The notes: a model not told the origin generated them from the sequence alone. Shown: positions 12,641-24,110, numbered from the stretch's first letter. The stretch: DNA of 64,000 nucleotides from Chionoecetes opilio (GCA_016584305.1 JACEEZ010020338.1:133501-197500); one strand, 5' to 3'. Program-made: numbers and translations.

Positions 12641-13762
12641 TAACAAGCTAAGGGTATACTTTATACACCTAAGCCCTGGGCGAAGGGTATGGTCATTTTG
12701 ACGACCCTTGCAAAAATCGATAAAAACTACATCAGCGTGTAGGGAATGTTGTAGCGCACCCGGCCATATATATTTGACCCCCCAAAATATGTCTGGGGGG
12801 GCGGTCCGTAGTTGAAAAATGTGGCGCGAACTGCATCGTATGGCGAGATTTCCCGGGCGAATATCCGCCCGTATATGCTATGGGTTAGAGCGTAATATCT
12901 CGTATATCTCGCATGCGCTCGCATATGCTCTCGCATATCTCGAGTTGCCATGTTGTACTACACACACACCAATTTGTAGCCGCCTGGGTTAAAGCCCGCG
13001 GTTTTGGTATGCCTTTAAAAAACCCGCTCTTAAGAGGCCACCCGCAGCCCACCAGAGAAACCTCTTAAGAGTCCACCCGCAGCCCATGGGTTAAATGTAC
13101 TTGTGCATGGATAAGTAACTTGCAAATGATATGTAGCTTTGGGGCTTTAGCTGAGCTGTGATAAGTTGCGGGAGTGGTATACACTATGCCAGAATGTTGA
13201 GGCTGGGACGAGACCAGTTGTGGGTGGGTTGGTTGTGATAGGCTGTGGAAGGAATGTTTTTTTCTTCATGTTATGTATGTGTTAAGTTAGGTTCTTATGT
13301 TTGATTATGTTACATTTGGTTAGTGTTTGTTGACTTATTTAAGTTAAATATGTGATTATGATGGGCTGCCGCGGCTGTTTGATGGCCACTAACTCCTGCG
13401 GAATATTTACCCATTATTTTGCATATCTTATTATTTAAGAAAAAGTACTGGTAAGCTAAAGTCTTATTACCTCCTAACCTAACTCGACAGTAGCATAACT
13501 TCTAACTTAACTCATACATAACATGAAGAAAGAAAACATTCCACCCACAGCCTATCACAACCAACCCACCCACATTCTGTCTCATCCCAACCCCAACAGT
13601 CTGGCATAGTGCATAACACTCCCGCAACTTATCACAGCTCAGTTAAAGCCCCAAAGCTACATATCATTTGCAAGTTACTTATCCATGCACAAGTACATTT
13701 AATGCTTACATCAAAATGGTCTTCACAGAAATAACATGAATATTCCCTCATCGGGAAATCAC
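12574..13762. repeat. Long palindrome (about 260 bp arms, 211 bp loop)
   Basis: Left arm 12574-13290, which includes the 460 bp MITE at 12633-13094; right arm 13502-13762, inverted. Shared blocks include gtgatttcccgatgag against the complement of ctcatcgggaaatcac, acttgtgcatggataagtaa, and cttcatgttatgtatgtgtt. The THAP C-terminal coding lies in both arms. Confidence 0.9.
12633..13094. mobile_element. TTAA-flanked MITE nested in palindrome arm
   Basis: Bounded by TTAA at 12633-12636 and 13091-13094, with CCCTT at one end and CATGGG at the other. The other palindrome arm has the empty site (aagcattaaatgtac, single TTAA), which proves insertion and TTAA duplication. It is GC-rich in the centre, including repeats such as atctcgtatatctcgcatgc (12896-12945) and a duplicated ctcttaagag..cacccgcagccca (13028-13086). 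Confidence 0.85.
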
Positions 13763-13768
13763 TTATTA

Positions 13769-14241
13769 TACAGACACGCCCTCGGTTTTCTAACATAATT
13801 AGTTCCCAAAAGTTGTTCTAAAACCGAATTGTTCTAAAATTGACACATTTTTCCATAAGAAACAATATAAAATGGATAAATTTGTTCCTGACCCCCAAAA
13901 AACAGACCTTTTTTTTTTACCTTTTTAGCTGTATTTCATGCATAAAAATGCCTATAAATGCAATGTAATATTATATTATAACATTTTTTATTATAACATT
14001 TTTTTCATTATAACTTTTTATATTCTCTTACTGTTTTCTTTATAGGGACTGGCAACTAAGCGGGCTTTGTGTTACCTCTTTTTGTTGTGCCCTTGGCCAG
14101 TCCTTTGTGTACAAAATAAATAAAAACTTGTTCGGCAACCAAGTTATCGTACGGCAACTTGTGCAATTATGAGTTTGAAATTCTGTTCGTGAACCGATTT
14201 GTTCGAAAAGGGAGACGTTCGAAACCCGAGGTTTGACTGTA
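13769..14241. mobile_element. TA-flanked pogo-type MITE with shared 100-bp module
   Basis: The left end is tacagacacgccctcggttt; the right end is the complement of tacagtcaaacctcgggttt. It is bounded by TA. It carries at 14010-14115 the module ttctttatagggactggcaa ... gttgtgcccttggccag, also found in the elements at 28030 and 29557. It directly abuts the next element, sharing the TA at 14240-14241. Confidence 0.8.
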
Positions 14242-14701
14242 CAGTACCCTCCCGAGTTCGGCGCTTGCTTTCTTCACAAGACATAGCGCTAAACTCGAGG
14301 ATTGCATAACTCTGGTATTGAAAACACTGTAAAAATGCTTATTTAAGTCACTTTCTCCCCCCCAAAATACCCTGAAAATGTCCCGCGCCCCTGTCCACCC
14401 AGCAGTGAATGGGTACCAGGTGTTAGCCGGGGGTATGTGACCCGCCTCCCAGGGTGGTCGGCCAAAACTAGAGGACAGGAGAGGAGGAGAGGAGAGGACC
14501 TACGAGCTTGAGCTTAAGTTTGGAGTCACCCAGCTGAGGCTGTCGGTGAAGCCTTTGGTCTGGCGTTCTCCCACACACGTAGTATTCTGTTGGGAGAGAA
14601 GCAGAAGGGGGAAGCAAAACTAGGGGTTTCATTTTCCCCTCTTACCTCTCTCTGCATCACATTCATACGGGGTTCCCCCTCACTGAGGGGCCTCCTGCCT
14701 C

Positions 14702-14965
14702 TCATTCTCTCATGCGTGCTCTCCAAGAATTCTCCAAGAATTCTTTTACACTTTCAGCCACACGACTGTCACTCCTCCACTCAGCACACAACCCCAGCAG
14801 GTACTCCATCTGCCTATCCACACTCCCGTCTCTCATCTCTCGCCATTCTTCCACTCCGACTTCTCCTACAACTACCTCCAACATCTTTGTTATAGCATAC
14901 TCATACTGTTCACATTCCAGCATCAAGTACTCCTCAGTTTCATCCACTCCTGTCTCACACATCAT
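14702..14965 (-). pseudogene. LINE polyprotein C-terminal fragment
   Basis: Minus-strand frame with MMCETGVDETEEYLMLECEQ and onward (LEVVVGEVGVEEWREM). The C-x-T-G-x5-E-H/Y-L-M-L-E-C arrangement resembles the C-terminal zinc-binding region of R1/jockey-type LINE ORF2 proteins (ETxEHxLLEC). It has no RT core and sits alone inside the composite MITE. Confidence 0.6.
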
Positions 14966-15055
14966 ACACGTCTTGCTAACACCATTCTTCTATCTGTACA
15001 TACGACTATTTACCTCTTTAGCGATACTTGATCATGATATTACCATAAGGTATAA

Positions 15056-15306
15056 AATCTTTCTATGCACCGTCGAGTGGCCTAAGAACACCCACATGCT
15101 GCCCATTAACTCTACCTACGATTGCGAATGCATCGGAGGTCACAGGGGGCGACATGAGCCTCTAATCACAAGAGTCACTATAAAAATCCTGCCTGCCCTG
15201 CGCCACCACGGGCGAGGGCCAACCATCACAGCCCTCGAGGGAACCTCCAGGGCCTACCATCCCACCCCTGGAGGTCACTGCCTAACGGCGCTGTAGGCAC
15301 ACACCC
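15056..15306 (+). mobile_element. SINE body (tRNA head missing)
   Basis: Matches the SINE at 25727-26085 from ctatgcaccgtcgagtggcc through cgctgtaggcaca, with the phrases atgagcctctaatcac and ccaccacgggcgagggccaa. It lacks the pol III promoter head and ends in a short A-rich stretch. Confidence 0.8.
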
Positions 15307-15419
15307 AAAAAAACCGAAGCGGCGCGAAACTCGGGGAGATAATGCACGAAAGCCGGGATGGTAAGAATTTATGACTCGGCGCGAAACTCGCATAGCGTGA
15401 AACTTGGGAGGGTACTGTA

Positions 15420-16420
15420 TATTGATAAGTGTTATATTTTTGCTTTCCTCAAGTGAATAACTACTGCACAATATACTTAGCTGAAAATAAGTGCAGTTTA
15501 ATACAATACTCCCTATCTTGTGACCTATATAGTTGACCTATAAATGGAGGCTGTCTCCCTCCAGACCCCCCCCCCCCCCCACTAGTTCACTAGCCTAACT
15601 GGACATTGGTTACCTAACCTAAGCTAACTGAGGGGGTTGCGCCACCCCCAGATTCCCCTATATTATTGTTCATTTCCGACAGGTGATCTGGGGGTTAGAG
15701 ACACTGCTGATGGTCAGATCTATAAGTTGAGGACGGTGATAGCTACATGCTTTGTAATGCATTAAACTGCAAAAGAACCAAAAATAATAAAGAAAAAGTA
15801 AGCTGTAAGGCATGTGGAGCCCGTCTACTCCTGCAGAATATTAACCAAATAATGAAGGCAACTTGACTGAGAGGAGTTTGAGTGTTATGGGAGGCAGGTG
15901 TTAGGGTGACGAAGGGTGTATTCTTTGCTTATGTGTTGAAAGAAAGCCATTTATCTCATTATACCTGTTCTATGAGTTCGTCTATCTGTCTAGCTGTACA
16001 TGTCATTGCAGGTTAATTTGAGCTCCCTTTAAGGAGTTGTGATGCCAAAAGTCATCACTTATATGGTGTCATGGGCCACTTATCCCTGTCTATCCACTTC
16101 TTCCTTATAAACTACAACTTATATATTCACAAACATAGTGACAGCCTACCACATAAATTGAAGGAGGATTACTGGTCATCTTGCGGTAGTAGGGGTAATG
16201 CAAGTGGAGCGGCTGCTTGACAGCTGTGCTGCTGGTCTGTAGCAAGCAAGTCGGTGACGTCACAACATGGCGCCAGTCATTTTAGAGCACATAAATTTTC
16301 CTGCACATAAATTGGCTATCATCAAAAATACTGTTCACATAGAAAAATCTAAATCACTGCCCTACTATATGAGGCTTGAAGATTTCCAATCTATCGTTAC
16401 CTCAAGTAGAGTAAATGGGT
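15420..16420. other. Non-coding remainder of the THAP transposon
   Basis: Contains a poly-C run (15567-15580), a short imperfect inverted pair around 15533-15735 (gacctataaatgg... / ...gatctataagttg), and a CRE-like tgacgtca at 16255-16263 just before an open frame starting at 16267 (APVILEHINFPAHKLAIIKN). That frame runs into the RTE, so the last part is not one protein. I recognise no domain. Confidence 0.4.
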
Positions 16421-17745
16421 CAATTACCGTGGTATTACACTGCTCAGCATGCCAGGCAAAGTGCTTGCCCATCTGTTGCTGACACGGATCCACAGTCATC
16501 TGCTGAAGCATCAGAGACCTCAGCAGTCTGGGTTCACGCCTGGTAAGTCAACAATGGACCGTATCCTTGCGCTTTGTGTCCTGATGGAACGCCGACGTGA
16601 GATTTGACAGGGGATGCTTGCAGCCTATGTTGATCTCAAGAAGGCGTTTGTCTTAGTGCATCGTGAGTCACTCTGGGATCTTCTGCGACTTCGCAGGATT
16701 CCTGCAAGGACTACTTGTTTTATATCTGGCCTGTACTCTGGAACTGAGAGTGCTGTGAAATGTGGGGGAGATGTATCCAGCTTTTTTCCTGTGAATACAG
16801 GAGTGAGGCAAGGGTGCGTCCTTGCCCCATTACTTTTCAACACTTGTATGGACTGGCTATTGGGCAAAGTTGTAGATCAGTGATTGTGGAGCATCCCTCG
16901 GCAACACCAAGATCACTGATCTTGTCTTTGCCGATGATGCAGTAATCTTTACCGAGTCGCTGGAGGTCCTGGTGATAGCTCTTGAGGCACTGCACAAGGA
17001 GGCAAAGCCTTTGGGACTTGAGATCTCCTGACTCAAGACCAAGGTCCAGGTGTTTGGAGGCTTACTAGATGAAACAGTACAGTCTGTTCATATGTGCGGC
17101 GAGGACATGGAGACCTTGGAAAGTTTTACATACCTTGGTAGCGCAATCCATAATGATAGCGGGTCACGTCAAGAAGTCTTACGGCGGATTGACATAGCCC
17201 ACGGTGTTATGGAATCACTCAGCACGAGTATTTGGCATTGTCGGTACCTGTGCAGGAGGACAAAGACCCGGATCTTCAAGTCGCTTGTGATCCCTGTCTT
17301 ACTCTATGGATGTGAGACATGGACACTAAATAGCGACATGAAGAGGCGAATCGATGCCTTTGGTAATAAGGGTCTTTGCAGAATCATGGGATATAGCTGG
17401 GATGATTACGTGTCAAATCAGCTATTGCACTGTGAGACTGAATCGAGGCCCATTACCTGTATAGTCTATCAGCGCCAACGTCGGCTATATGGGCATGTGA
17501 CACGTTGCCCTGAAACCGATCCTTCCCACCGGGATGTATCTGTAAGAGACAATCCGGCATGGAGGAGGCCAAGTTACCAAGTGGCCGGGCCCACAAGGCT
17601 CGTGGCTGGGGCAAGTTGATGTTTCCTATCGAAAGTTGCTTGGTATGGGAAGGGAGCCTGCATGGGGACTCGCGCGTGGTGACCCCTGGGAGTGGCATCT
17701 TAGGGTGGGTGAGGCGAGCCCCCTGACATATGCCCCCAATGATTG
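16421..17745 (+). pseudogene. RTE-type LINE copy 1, 3' part (RT core and C-terminus)
   Basis: Continues the gene cut at 12195. 16421-16560 gives the RT lead with LLLTRI and SGFTPGK blocks. 16614-16883 gives AAYVDLKKAF (palm Asp motif), ESLWDLLRLRRIPARTT, then NTGVRQGCVLAPLLFN. A frameshift at about 16880 separates LVFADDAVIF (16920-16950), the catalytic FADD box. 17050-17619 is open and reads LESFTYLGSAIHNDSGSRQE, RTKTRIFKSLVIPVLLYGCE, then RQRRLYGHVTRCPETD. The 3' end is gattgattgattga at 17740, a short-repeat tail typical of RTE elements. It is inactive because of stops (for example at 16608 and 17028). Confidence 0.9.
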
Positions 17746-17754
17746 ATTGATTGA

Positions 17755-17987
17755 ATTATCAGATATGAGAAACCATGAGAGCACTGCATGTGAAATGGGA
17801 GTCGAATAATTTTCACAGGTGTCCTGTAGCACACTAAGCATTTAACATTTCTCATCATTATAAAAGATTATGATTTTTCAATACGAAATGTTACACTATT
17901 TTGTGTGCTACATGACACCTGTGAAAATTATTTGACTCCAATTTTGTCAGTGGTGCTCTCATGGCCTCTCATATCATTATTATCTGA
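17755..17987. mobile_element. Foldback (palindromic) MITE in last PKG intron
   Basis: Arms 17755-17850 and 17884-17987 are inverted: atatgagaaaccatgagagc against the complement of gctctcatggcctctcatat, and ataattttcacaggtgtc against gacacctgtgaaaattat. The loop is about 33 bp (catcattataaaagattatg). It abuts the RTE tail and lies 278 bp upstream of the final PKG exon. It would form a long RNA hairpin in the pre-mRNA. Confidence 0.9.
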
Positions 17988-18264
17988 CATCCCACTCATA
18001 CTTTAGTACAACCTTCATGTAAAAACAGTTGAACTATCAGATAATATACAACACCATGTCAACATCAACCTTCACTTATGAGTCACTACCCCAAAAATTA
18101 TTTAAGAACATATTAGAGTGTTTTGGGCAGGAGGGAATTGACCACACACTCTGTTGAATATCCATGTGATCACTAGCATCTACACGACTCAGGCCTCATT
18201 AGAGGAGCACATTAACCTGGTTATGTGTAAATTGGGGACTTTTATCATTGATTCTCTTCTGCAG

Positions 18265-18430
18265 GTGGTTTGAAGGGTTCTACTGGGATGGCCTACAAAA
18301 CCGCAGCCTCAATCCTCCCATCGTGCCTAATATTCGTTCAGTTGTTGACTGCAGCAACTTTGATGAATACCCTCCAGACAGTGATGGACCACCCCCAGAT
18401 GACACCTCAGGCTGGGACATAGATTTTTAA
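18265..18430 (+). CDS. for: cGMP-dependent protein kinase, C-terminal exon with stop
   Basis: Last PKG exon, with acceptor cttctgcag; it completes the split Lys codon, then reads [40 protein letters not shown] and [14 protein letters not shown], stop TAA at 18428-18430. This is the AGC-kinase C-terminal tail; the ending SGWDIDF is the same as in PRKG1-type enzymes, while PRKG2-type tails end SGWDKDF. The three splice phases in the window (0, 1, 2) keep the frame across all four exons, which is strong evidence that this is the intact host gene and not a processed copy. Confidence 0.97.
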
Positions 18431-19762
18431 ACTTAACACTGTGAGGACACCAGTGCCTAAAGACAATCTATAGTTATATATGCAAATATATATATAACAA
18501 TAATTTCACCTATGAGGTTAATGTTGATATTTTTTAATTAAGAGTTTTTATCAAGAAAAGTAAATGAGAAGATTTGTTACTCTCAGCAAGATGGATTGTG
18601 TTGTCTCAAATGGTCTCCCTAACACAGTCCCCATTAGTGCCCTATTTGTGTATCCAGGAGCTGTGAAAAACTTATTACCATTTTTCCTAAAGCAAATGGT
18701 GCAAAGGATAGCTCTGGCTGCTTCGTGGAATTTTAGATATCTTTTGAAAGAAAGGAGGCTGTATAGAAGAGAAGAGAAAAGAAGAAAATTGAAGAGAAGA
18801 GGAAACTATAAAAGATTATCACAAGTGATTATTGTTGGTTGTTGAGCCCTGAAGGCAGCAACTGTAGCACAGCAACAGGGTCCACATTTTTGTGTGTTAA
18901 CAAATGTTGAGTATGATGATGAACTAACAATCCCTGTATCACTGTCTCTCCTAAGAATTTCGACCATGAATGTGCCACACATCACTTGAAAACACATCAT
19001 TTCACCTGCTCTATTATAGGAAATAGGGAATGTAGTACATGGGTGTATTCCAGTATATACTTGAATATGCACAGAATTTGACATGTTATCTCAATATAGA
19101 GGCTAAGTACTTCCAGAAAAACTATTAGAGCTTATAATTTCATCATGAATGTGAGAACTTACTCAGGAAAATGACAAAGGTGCCTTGTCCTAGTGACCTA
19201 CCCAGCAAGTGGCTCGCCTGTGGCCGACCATCACTACCTAGGTTGTTATTTACTACTACTTCATCATGTTTTCCTGTCAGGTCTTTTATCTGATTTCATA
19301 TTAAACAGTTGATTGCAACCTGACTCTAAATGTGTTGCCAGAGGTACAGTATTCATGAATAGCACATAAATACTGTATTTACATTTCTGTAAGTAACCAA
19401 TTGGTTGAGGCTTTTAACATTCGTGTTTCCAAGCAAAACATATTTCAATGTGGTGTGTCTTCAATATTTGCTAAATTTGTCTGTGACATTGATCCAGTTG
19501 CAATGCAAAAGTGTGGTGGAACTATTGCCCTGTTACCTACAATAATTGATACAATGCTGCATCATCAGAAAAATCCTTTTTTTTCTTGTTAAGAAACTTT
19601 GCTGTGGTCTTTGCATTGATATCATTACTGAGGCAAAGACCAGTGTGGATGGATCACAGTTGTAAGTAAGGCTCCTCACAAAAGTTGTTGGCTACTGTTA
19701 AGAAAATATATTTGATCTCTTGCTTTGATTTGCACAACTAATAGGATATAAAATTTAATATA
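18431..19762 (+). other. PKG 3' UTR and flank
   Basis: AT-rich, with no recognisable coding after the stop. There is no AATAAA soon after the stop; ATTAAA at about 19300-19305 is a possible weak poly(A) signal. A purine-rich run gaaagaaaggag...agaagaggaaac occurs at 18745-18810. PKG 3' UTRs are often long, so transcription may run further. Confidence 0.45.
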
Positions 19763-20993
19763 TACAGTGCTTGACAAAATAATGCACATTCTCAACCCCT
19801 CTGCCCAGTTGAAAAAAATAACTAATTAATAAATAAACAAATAATGCATTACACTTCTAATACTTCATGGGTCGTCTGTGATTTTACTTTACCGCCTTCA
19901 GACCTCTAGGAAGAGAATTTGCCAAATTTTCAAGGATCATGGAGGGGGATATTAGCCCACGATTCCTTTCATGGCCGCCTTAATCTCGGTAGGGAGCTCA
20001 TGTCATCCGTTGTAAATCTTTCTTGATCAGGTGCCAGGGGTCCTCAATAGGGCTTAAATTGGTGCTGTTACCCAGCCAATCACTAACATGAGCCTGACAA
20101 TCTTTCAACCAATTTGTTACACTTTTAGCTGTGTATGCAGGTGCTCCGTCCTGCTGAAAAATTTAAGCACCTGTCTGCTCAGAACTGACAGGCAAATAGT
20201 TGCACAATAACTCAAAATAATTATTCTGATTCATTCTTGGGAAGTACCATAAGCTCCCCTTATTCCCTAGAGAAACACTTTTCAACAGTGTTCCAGGAAC
20301 CGAGGGTCTAGGGAATTGCTATCCTTACGTCGATAAATCTTTCCAGTTACAGGCAACAGTAAAGGTATCCTCTCCCGACCACAACACATTTAGCCAATCC
20401 TCAATACTCCAAAAACAAGTCAAGAGATTTTTGGGCAAATGCTAACATATGTGCCCTCTGGGTGCACGAGAGAAGGGGATTCTTTAGTGACTGGATTCTA
20501 AGACGAGTTTTGAATGTTACCACCACATTTGGTTGTTTTCCTTGGGTGCCCTGGCCTTTTCTTGGGAGCTGGCGTATCTACGCCACCATCTTCTCTATGC
20601 CTACGATGGTACTTGAAAACTGAAATGTGAGATACAGACAGTAACTCATAGATTTCCTTGAGATAATTACCAGCTTCCTTTAAAGCAATAATTTGTGCAA
20701 TAACCACGTGATAAAGTCTTTTGTAGGGGCTATCAGAAGCACAGAAAAAAAACCCATAAGTAGCACAAAATACTCTCGAGAGTAGAGATATCCAACACAA
20801 AAACACTCAAGTGTGAAACCTCACAGGACACTGATTTCAATTCTAATGGTGCTGACTTCTTCTCACAGACAGCGCAACGTCACACAGGTTCACGTTATTC
20901 TGACAAATGCTTCCCCCTCAAAAACACCATTAATTTTTTGCCATAATAATGCGTACTCACATTTGCGTTTGCATTATTTTGACGAGCACTGTG
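19763..20993 (-). mobile_element. Tc1-like DNA transposon, decayed
   Basis: Inverted ends: cagtgcttgacaaaataatg (left) and the complement of cagtgctcgtcaaaataatg (right), with TA at the left edge. The minus strand 20498-20806 encodes a Tc1-type N-terminal helix-turn-helix: IIALKEAGNYLKEIYELLSV, then HRRHREDGG and the GRPR-like box KKRPGHPRKTT. Further 3' on the same strand are remnants of the catalytic domain, near 20100-20180 (equivalent to the DGAPAYTAKSV region) and 20030-20060. Numerous stops and frameshifts make it inactive. Alone of the TA elements here it still shows transposase coding. Confidence 0.85.
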
Positions 20994-21041
20994 TATGTAT
21001 GTATGTATGTATGTATGTATATATATATATATATATATATA
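20992..21041. repeat. (TATG)n-(TA)n microsatellite
   Basis: Tandem tatg units pass into a TA run, starting exactly at the end of the Tc1 element. Confidence 0.95.
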
Positions 21042-21529
21042 TTGCCTGCTAAGCACTTTGTGGCATAGCACACACCATTTTGGTTCTCACAAGCACTCTA
21101 TCAGGAGACAGGATTCTAGCTTCCACTATTGGGTGAGGCACAACTCTTGCCTTAGTTCTGTTCCTTTTTCGTTATACGTGACACAATAAACAACCATTTG
21201 CCTCACATGCTGGGCATTCAACCTCACCTTGTGTGAAGCCGAACACTTTGGCACAACACATTGGCTTAGCAAGCATCATATACAGGAGAAGGTTGCTAGT
21301 CTTCAATCAATGATATTTTGCAGATCAAAACATTTCTTAGTTCATAGATATCCTTTTTTTGTTATAAGTGTAAATTCAATAATAAAGTCCAATGTTGCTA
21401 ATAACTGATTAAACTATTCAGTTTGAGCAATACGTATAAGCTACTACCATTCATATACATATACATATATACATATATAGGTTGTATGTACAATTCAAAT
21501 CAATGAGAAATTTTGACAATCGAAAACAA

Positions 21530-21532
<3 letters not shown>

Positions 21533-21602
<70 letters not shown>
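21533..21602. repeat. (TA)n microsatellite, about 70 bp
   Basis: Uninterrupted TA repeat. Open frames crossing it on either strand are artefacts. Confidence 0.97.
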
Positions 21603-21603
<1 letters not shown>

Positions 21604-23953
21604 TTTTATTCTGGTTAGTAAGTTAACCAGGGATATTGAAATATGCAGCTTGCTGCAGATATGTGGTGCTTGCTTGAGGTCTATTTTTGATGTTGCAGTA
21701 CTATATTGTCTTCCATTAATAAAAGGGCTGTCTGTCATCCGTGGTTGCATTTCTCACATCCATAAGACTGAAATCAAAGTTACAGTCCATTGCTTACTTT
21801 CATTATTTTTTGTAATTACCATATCTTGCAACACAAAAGATGCTGTGGCATACCAATTCATCATAAAATATGATGCAAGATACCGTGCACCCATGCACAT
21901 CCACATCTTTCAAAAGCCATAATTTTCTGAGAGATCAACCTGGAGTCTAGCTGCAAGAGGTAAACATAAACAAGGAGGAAGCCACATTAAACTGGCTCAG
22001 CAGACACCAGACACAACCATTTACTGTCAAGCTATAAGTTATTCCCATTGGATGAAAGGAGTCTTTGTTAGCTTGTTGCCTATGTCACAATTGCCTTATA
22101 TAATGGTGCATACTTAGTAAATAGAGAAGAAAACTAAAATAAATAAATTACAAATAAAACACACAATATGTACAAGTCTGTGACTATAGTAACAAACTAT
22201 GGTTTATGCTCTACCATAACTAAATGGCAATCTATAAATAGTAAAAAAAAAAAAAATTCACATATGGATGCATGATATTTGCTCATCTGATGTAAAAGTT
22301 GTGTATTGCCATTTTCATGTCGTATAATGATAACCTGTGAGCCTAAAACTAAGAGCTGAGCTGATAACCTGTGAACCTAAAACTAAGAGCTGAGCTGTAG
22401 TAATAAGTGTTTTTTTTGTGTGTGTAAAATTTATCATGTGTTACAAAATATGGTAACCTTATATTAAGTCACACTTTTTCCTTTACAAAAAGAAAACTGC
22501 TTTCTAAAAGTTGTAAATAAGCCCGTGTGATCATGTGGTAGCAATGGCAATGATCACACTTTTCACTTGGTGCTTTGTAGGACACGGATAACTCCTGGTG
22601 CACTACACACTACCGCCCTTTACATTGTGAATTCTCAAAGTGCTGCTAAGATTGCAATCCTATTGTTTTTTTATGCCATGTAAATTTGAAAGAATATCCA
22701 CCTTTTGCAAGAACTATATATACACATTTTATATTCACTATTTAGAATGGAAGTCTGTGATTGAAACTTTTTAGATCTTTTATGGAAAAAGCAGTGTAAA
22801 CAAATTACAGCAAACAACCATTTCAGAACATTAATGTAACCTTACAACTGTTATTACGATTGCCTGATAATCAGTTCTTCACTTATCAATGTACATCCAA
22901 TGCAATGCTCCACATAATAAGGCTTGATAGTTTGATAGCTGTTTGGTGCTGTGACTTGAATGAATGACTGTAGTTGGTAACAGTTCGAACTTCGAGGTTG
23001 TGGGAAAGCAAGAGACTTGCCGTCCTCAGCCACATTGGTGACACAAGCTACAAAGTTGATCAAGTAGATAGGAAAATAAGCTTTAATGAAGGAAAAGTCT
23101 AACTTGCAAAATAGGGCTACAGTAACATGCATTAATACAGGTAGCAGCAATTCTACATTTAGAAAGGCTTAGTGGCACAGATATGGCTGAAGTCAGCAAG
23201 TTTCTGCTCCGTCACTTAGATGAGAGATAGAATGGCTGTGGAGGCAACAACAATGACCGTAGATGGATACTCTCACACTTTTTTTTTCCATCTGATAAGA
23301 CTAATGTACATAGATATTTTTATTTAATGTGAATGGTGCTTGGAAATATCTTTTTAAAAACTGTAGAAAATAGTAGTTCCTTCCTTTAAGGTTGTTCTTG
23401 TGGTCTGTGGGCTCTGTTTAGTGTTATACTGTTCGGGTGTCAACTGCTGCCACTGTCTGTGGATACTTTTATTTTGTTAATTAATCATAATTTTTCAAAA
23501 ACTTGATTCCCTTTTTCCTCATTATGTCAGCAGGTGCTAAACTTGAATGTGAATGTGAAAAATGTCAGGATGAATATTATTTTGTTGATTATTAAAATAT
23601 TTTTCCAACCTATTTTGTCAGTCAAGAATATTCTTAACAAGTCAATACGTCTGACCAAGCAACTGAATAACAACATATGAGACAAATCAGCATATATATT
23701 TTTATATAGAATATAAAGTTGCATCTATAACACTATTTATTTATTTGCATTCATCTGTAAATTATTTACAAGTGTTAGGTAGAGAAACTAAGTTTGCATT
23801 TTCATTGGTAACTGAACTTGTTAACAAATTATTAGTATGCAAAATTGTGGTTTATCAATTATGTACTGAGTACAACACTGAGTGCAAAATTTTTTGAATT
23901 TCATAAACTATGAAAGCTGTTATAATTGAGGCCTTCATTCATGCCTCAGTAGG

Positions 23954-23985
<32 letters not shown>

Positions 23986-24110
23986 TCTCTCTCTCTCTCT
24001 CTCTCTGTGAATGTCTATAGATAGACAAAAGGTGATTAAGACAAGATAATTGATGAGCAAAATAGGAAGACACCCACCATCGATGCACAGGAAATGAAGG
24101 TAATATGGAC
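21603..24110. other. AT-rich stretch without recognisable genes
   Basis: I see no coding signal, TIRs or LINE pieces. It holds a 34-bp perfect-to-near-perfect tandem duplication at 22329-22396 (gataacctgtgagcctaaaa... twice), a poly-A run at 22242-22254, and a CT microsatellite at 23954-24006. It could be distal PKG 3' UTR or intergenic DNA. Confidence 0.5.

Larger units (their letters stand above)
14240..15419. mobile_element. TA-flanked composite MITE carrying a LINE fragment and SINE body
   Basis: The left end tacagtaccctcccgagttc and right end (complement tacagtaccctcccaagttt) are clear inverted repeats flanked by TA. Inside lie a minus-strand LINE C-terminal fragment (14702-14965) and a headless SINE (15056-15306). 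Sequence next to both ends (cggcgc...aaactcg) is also inverted. Confidence 0.8.
12196..16420. mobile_element. 4.2 kb THAP-bearing DNA transposon inserted in the RTE LINE, flanked by CAAT
   Basis: The host RTE sequence is interrupted between gactgcaaCAAT (12192-12195) and CAATtaccgtggtatt (16421-16424). Copy 2 of the RTE at 61010-61030 shows the uninterrupted gcaacaattaccacgg, so the junction and the 4-bp CAAT duplication are directly visible. The ends are weakly inverted: ggaccagtttactc against the complement of gagtaaatgggt. Near the left end is a broken THAP zinc-finger; the middle holds a long palindrome, a TTAA MITE and two TA MITEs. No intact transposase remains, so the superfamily is unassigned. 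Confidence 0.7.

Noticed and set aside
21451..21922. Open frames over the long TA run
   Set aside because: Same artefact; the flanks have no homology or splice signals.
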